This document shows positions 7,729 through 9,390 of a DNA stretch of 9,390 bases, in pieces. Source of the stretch: Lentisphaerota bacterium (GTDB lineage: Bacteria > Verrucomicrobiota > Kiritimatiellia > JAAZAB01); assembly GCA_016182435.1 (NCBI GenBank), contig JACPGN010000043.1, positions 1 to 9,390 on the forward strand, in the 5' to 3' direction. Every line of letters begins with the position of its first letter. Within the stretch, counting starts at the first letter, position 1. The notes beneath the pieces were generated by a model. That model was given only the letters and a program-made list of their open reading frames with translations, had not been told where the DNA came from and did not search any database. The translations under genes were made by a program, and so were the position numbers.

Positions 7729-7801
7729 GTCATTCCCGCGGAAGCGGGAATCCAGGTCTTGGCTTTTACTACTCTGGATTCCCGATTGAATCGGGAATGA
7801 C
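7729..7801. repeat. 73-bp palindromic GTCATTCCCG element (MITE-like)
   Basis: The outer arms GTCATTCCCG (7729-7738) and CGGGAATGAC (7792-7801) are perfect complements. Each half is itself a hairpin: ATTCCCGC-GGAA-GCGGGAAT (7732-7751) and ATTCCCGATT-G-AATCGGGAAT (7778-7798). The inner ends AATCCAG (7750-7756) and CTGGATT (7774-7780) are also inverted, so the whole unit is two inverted copies of a 27/28-bp module around about 17 bp. Sequences of the type CATTCCCGC..GCGGGAATCC are widespread small repeats in many bacteria, including Neisseria. No clear target-site duplication is seen. It lies upstream of phoH, 82 bp before the start codon. Confidence 0.88.
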
Positions 7802-7883
7802 GGAGTGGGTAGGCCTGCCTATAAATTAGCCATTTGTAATTGCAACCATACTTTTAAAGAAAGACCTCTAAAGGCTGCCCCGC

Positions 7884-9188
7884 ATGAAAAAAACCTTTGT
7901 GCTCGACACCAACGTCCTGCTGCATAATTCCAACTGCATTGAAGCCTTTGCCGACAACACGGTCGTGATCCCCATGGCCGTCATCGAAGAATTGGACAAG
8001 TTCAAGGGCAATAACGACGAGCTGGGCCGCAACGCCCGCCAGGTTATCCGCAGACTGGACCGCCTGCGCAAGCAGGGCCGCCTGGGCGAAGGCGTGCCCA
8101 TGGCCAATGGCGGCGTCCTCCGGATTTTCATTGGCGCCCCGGCGCCGGCGGCGGCCGACCTGGACGCCACGATAACCGACAATAAAATCATCCGCGTAGC
8201 CCTCCAGCTCCAGCAAAGCGGCGAACGCGTCATTTTCGTATCCAAGGACATCAATGCCCGGATCAAGTCGGATGCCCTGGGCATTGAGACCATGGATTTC
8301 GAGAAGCAGAAGGTGAACTTTGAGGAGCTCTTTACCGGCTACCGTCTGGTGCGCTCGCCACGGGGGCAAATCGAGGCCTTTGAGCGCGATGGCCGGCTCG
8401 CAGTGCCGGGCCTGGAGGCGGCGCCCAACGAGTTCATCGTGCTCACCGACGAACAAAATCCACAGCGCGCGGTCATCGCCCGGTTCCGGCCGGGAAATGT
8501 GCTGGCGCCGCTCTCGCCCCGGTCCAACGGCGCCTGGAACATAAAAGCGCGCAGCAAGGAACAGCGCATGGCGCTGGAACTCCTGTTTGACGAAAAAATC
8601 ACGCTGGTAACGCTGGTCGGCCAGGCGGGCACCGGCAAGACCCTGCTGGCCCTGGCGGCCGGCCTGGACCTGACCGTGAAAGCCAAGCGCTACGATAAGA
8701 TGCTGGTCAGCCGCCCGATCATGCCGCTGGGCAAGGATATCGGGTTCCTGCCGGGCGACAAGGAAAGCAAGCTGATGAACTGGATGCAGCCCATTTTTGA
8801 CAATCTGGCCTTCCTCCTGCGCGACGGCAGCGATGCCAAGCATCCGGTCCGCGAAAAAATCGAACGCCTCCAGCGCGAGCACGTCGTGGAGTTGGAGGCC
8901 CTGACCTATATCCGCGGCCGGTCCATTCCCCGGCAATACGTGATTATTGACGAGGCGCAGAACCTGACACCGCACGAGATCAAAACGATTGTCAGCCGCT
9001 CCGGCGACGGCACCAAGATGGTGTTGACCGGCGACCCATCGCAGATTGACAACCCCTACCTGGATTCCAACAGCAACGGGCTTTCTTACGCCGTGGAGCG
9101 CTTGAAAGACTCGCCCCTGCACGGGCACGTGACCCTCATGCAAAGCGAGCGCAGCACCCTGGCCGCTTTGGCAGCCGACCGGCTCTGA
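7884..9188 (+). CDS. PIN-PhoH fusion protein (PhoH2-type ATPase/RNase)
   Basis: The protein is 434 residues with an N-terminal PIN nuclease domain (about 1-140) and a C-terminal PhoH P-loop ATPase domain (about 220-430), the usual length and order for the PhoH2/YlaK group. PIN acidic residues are visible at D8 (VLDTNVLL), E35/E36 (VIEEL), D99 (TITDN) and D122 (SKDIN). ATPase motifs are Walker A GQAGTGKT (246-253), Walker B VIIDEAQN (353-360) and the sensor-like LTGDPSQID (381-389). Characterised family members unwind and cleave RNA using ATP; the cellular target here is not evident. The start has a modest AAAGG nine bases upstream; an upstream start is unlikely because the PIN domain begins at once. 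I found no convincing promoter in 7802-7883, and no small upstream antitoxin-like gene such as accompanies mycobacterial PhoH2. Confidence 0.95.
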   Translation: MKKTFVLDTNVLLHNSNCIEAFADNTVVIPMAVIEELDKFKGNNDELGRNARQVIRRLDRLRKQGRLGEGVPMANGGVLRIFIGAPAPAAADLDATITDNKIIRVALQLQQSGERVIFVSKDINARIKSDALGIETMDFEKQKVNFEELFTGYRLVRSPRGQIEAFERDGRLAVPGLEAAPNEFIVLTDEQNPQRAVIARFRPGNVLAPLSPRSNGAWNIKARSKEQRMALELLFDEKITLVTLVGQAGTGKTLLALAAGLDLTVKAKRYDKMLVSRPIMPLGKDIGFLPGDKESKLMNWMQPIFDNLAFLLRDGSDAKHPVREKIERLQREHVVELEALTYIRGRSIPRQYVIIDEAQNLTPHEIKTIVSRSGDGTKMVLTGDPSQIDNPYLDSNSNGLSYAVERLKDSPLHGHVTLMQSERSTLAALAADRL

Positions 9189-9240
9189 TCAATTCCCGGG
9201 CTGGAGCGTTTGGTAACCCGTCAGTTATTGGGGGGGGATT

Positions 9241-9277
9241 GCCTGCCCGCAGTGCTGCGCACAGCGCTGCAGGCGGG
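9241..9277. repeat. Bulged palindromic hairpin downstream of phoH
   Basis: GCCTGC (9241-9246) pairs with GCAGGC (9269-9274), and AGTGCTG (9251-9257) pairs with CAGCGCT (9262-9268, one G-U), around a CGCA loop with bulge CCGC. An alternative pairing of CCCGC (9246-9250) with GCGGG (9273-9277) is possible. It starts 53 nt after the phoH stop and could contribute to transcript ending, but no T-run follows. It looks like another dispersed palindromic repeat. Confidence 0.6.
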
Positions 9278-9294
9278 TCATTCCCGACCTGATG
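9277..9294. repeat. Partial copy of the GTCATTCCCG element
   Basis: GTCATTCCCGA (9277-9287) matches one terminal arm of the 7729-7801 element for 11 bases, but the complementary half does not follow. Instead the sequence passes into a different repeat after about 9294. It also abuts the preceding palindrome. This is read as a truncated copy. Confidence 0.5.
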
Positions 9295-9297
9295 CTA

Positions 9298-9390
9298 CTC
9301 TGCGAAGTTCCGCCATAGCGGATCCGCCTCTGGCGGAAAGCCTCCCTGCTCTGCGAAGCCGCTACGCAGGGCGTAGAAGAGTCGCTACGA
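9298..9390. repeat. Composite repeat: CTCTGCGAAG direct repeats with hairpins
   Basis: CTCTGCGAAG occurs at 9298-9307 and again at 9349-9358. Between them lie CCGC-CATA-GCGG (9310-9321) and TCCGCC-TCT-GGCGGA (9323-9337). After the second copy come CTACGC-AGG-GCGTAG (9362-9376) and CGCTACG twice (9360-9366, 9383-9389). TCCGCCATAGCG (9309-9320) recurs inside gltD, and the TCCGCC/GGCGGA hairpin recurs at 784-798. The repeat probably continues past the window edge. I see no gene in 9189-9390. Confidence 0.7.

Noticed and set aside
7854..9143. Minus-strand open frame of 429 codons opposite phoH
   Set aside because: The opposite strand encodes all PIN and PhoH motifs; this frame has no recognisable motif and is a shadow.

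Overview
The window is about 60% GC with densely packed protein genes. It carries three recognisable housekeeping loci: NADPH-type glutamate synthase (gltB-gltD, minus strand), a small RRM-type RNA-binding protein (plus strand) and a PIN-PhoH ATPase (plus strand). A fourth gene, a deoxyhypusine-synthase-like protein on the minus strand, is cut by the left edge. The intergenic spaces hold several families of small dispersed repeats (TTCANRG heptamers, GTAGGAGC-headed REP-like palindromes, a GTCATTCCCG element, TCCGCC/GGCGGA hairpins). The protein types and repeat families suggest a Gram-negative chromosome, perhaps from the Verrucomicrobiota/Kiritimatiellota/Lentisphaerota (PVC) neighbourhood. 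That placement is an inference; no rRNA or other marker is present to confirm it.

Layout. 1-464 (minus): 5' part of the deoxyhypusine-synthase-like gene. 465-840: a 376-bp spacer made almost wholly of repeats, with two heptamer arrays around a REP-like pair and further small hairpins. 841-6946 (minus): gltB then gltD, overlapping by 8 nt (ATGGGTAA). Together they encode both subunits of glutamate synthase, which makes glutamate from glutamine and 2-oxoglutarate. GltD appears to have an insertion of about 40-50 residues between its FAD and NADPH domains, and part of the encoding DNA matches a repeat near the right edge. 6947-7252: divergent regulatory region with a near-palindrome 21 nt upstream of gltB and a possible leader for the RRM gene. 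7253-7558 (plus): RRM protein, followed by a strong intrinsic terminator at 7584-7628. 7629-7883: spacer with a 73-bp palindromic MITE-like element. 7884-9188 (plus): PIN-PhoH protein. 9189-9390: a repeat mosaic in which a fragment of the 7729-7801 element adjoins other repeats.

I see no CRISPR array, transposase, phage gene, defence island, tRNA or rRNA. The main interest lies in the repeats: they supply part of a ribosome binding site on one side of 465-840, the stop codon of gltD on the other, and possibly internal coding sequence of gltD.
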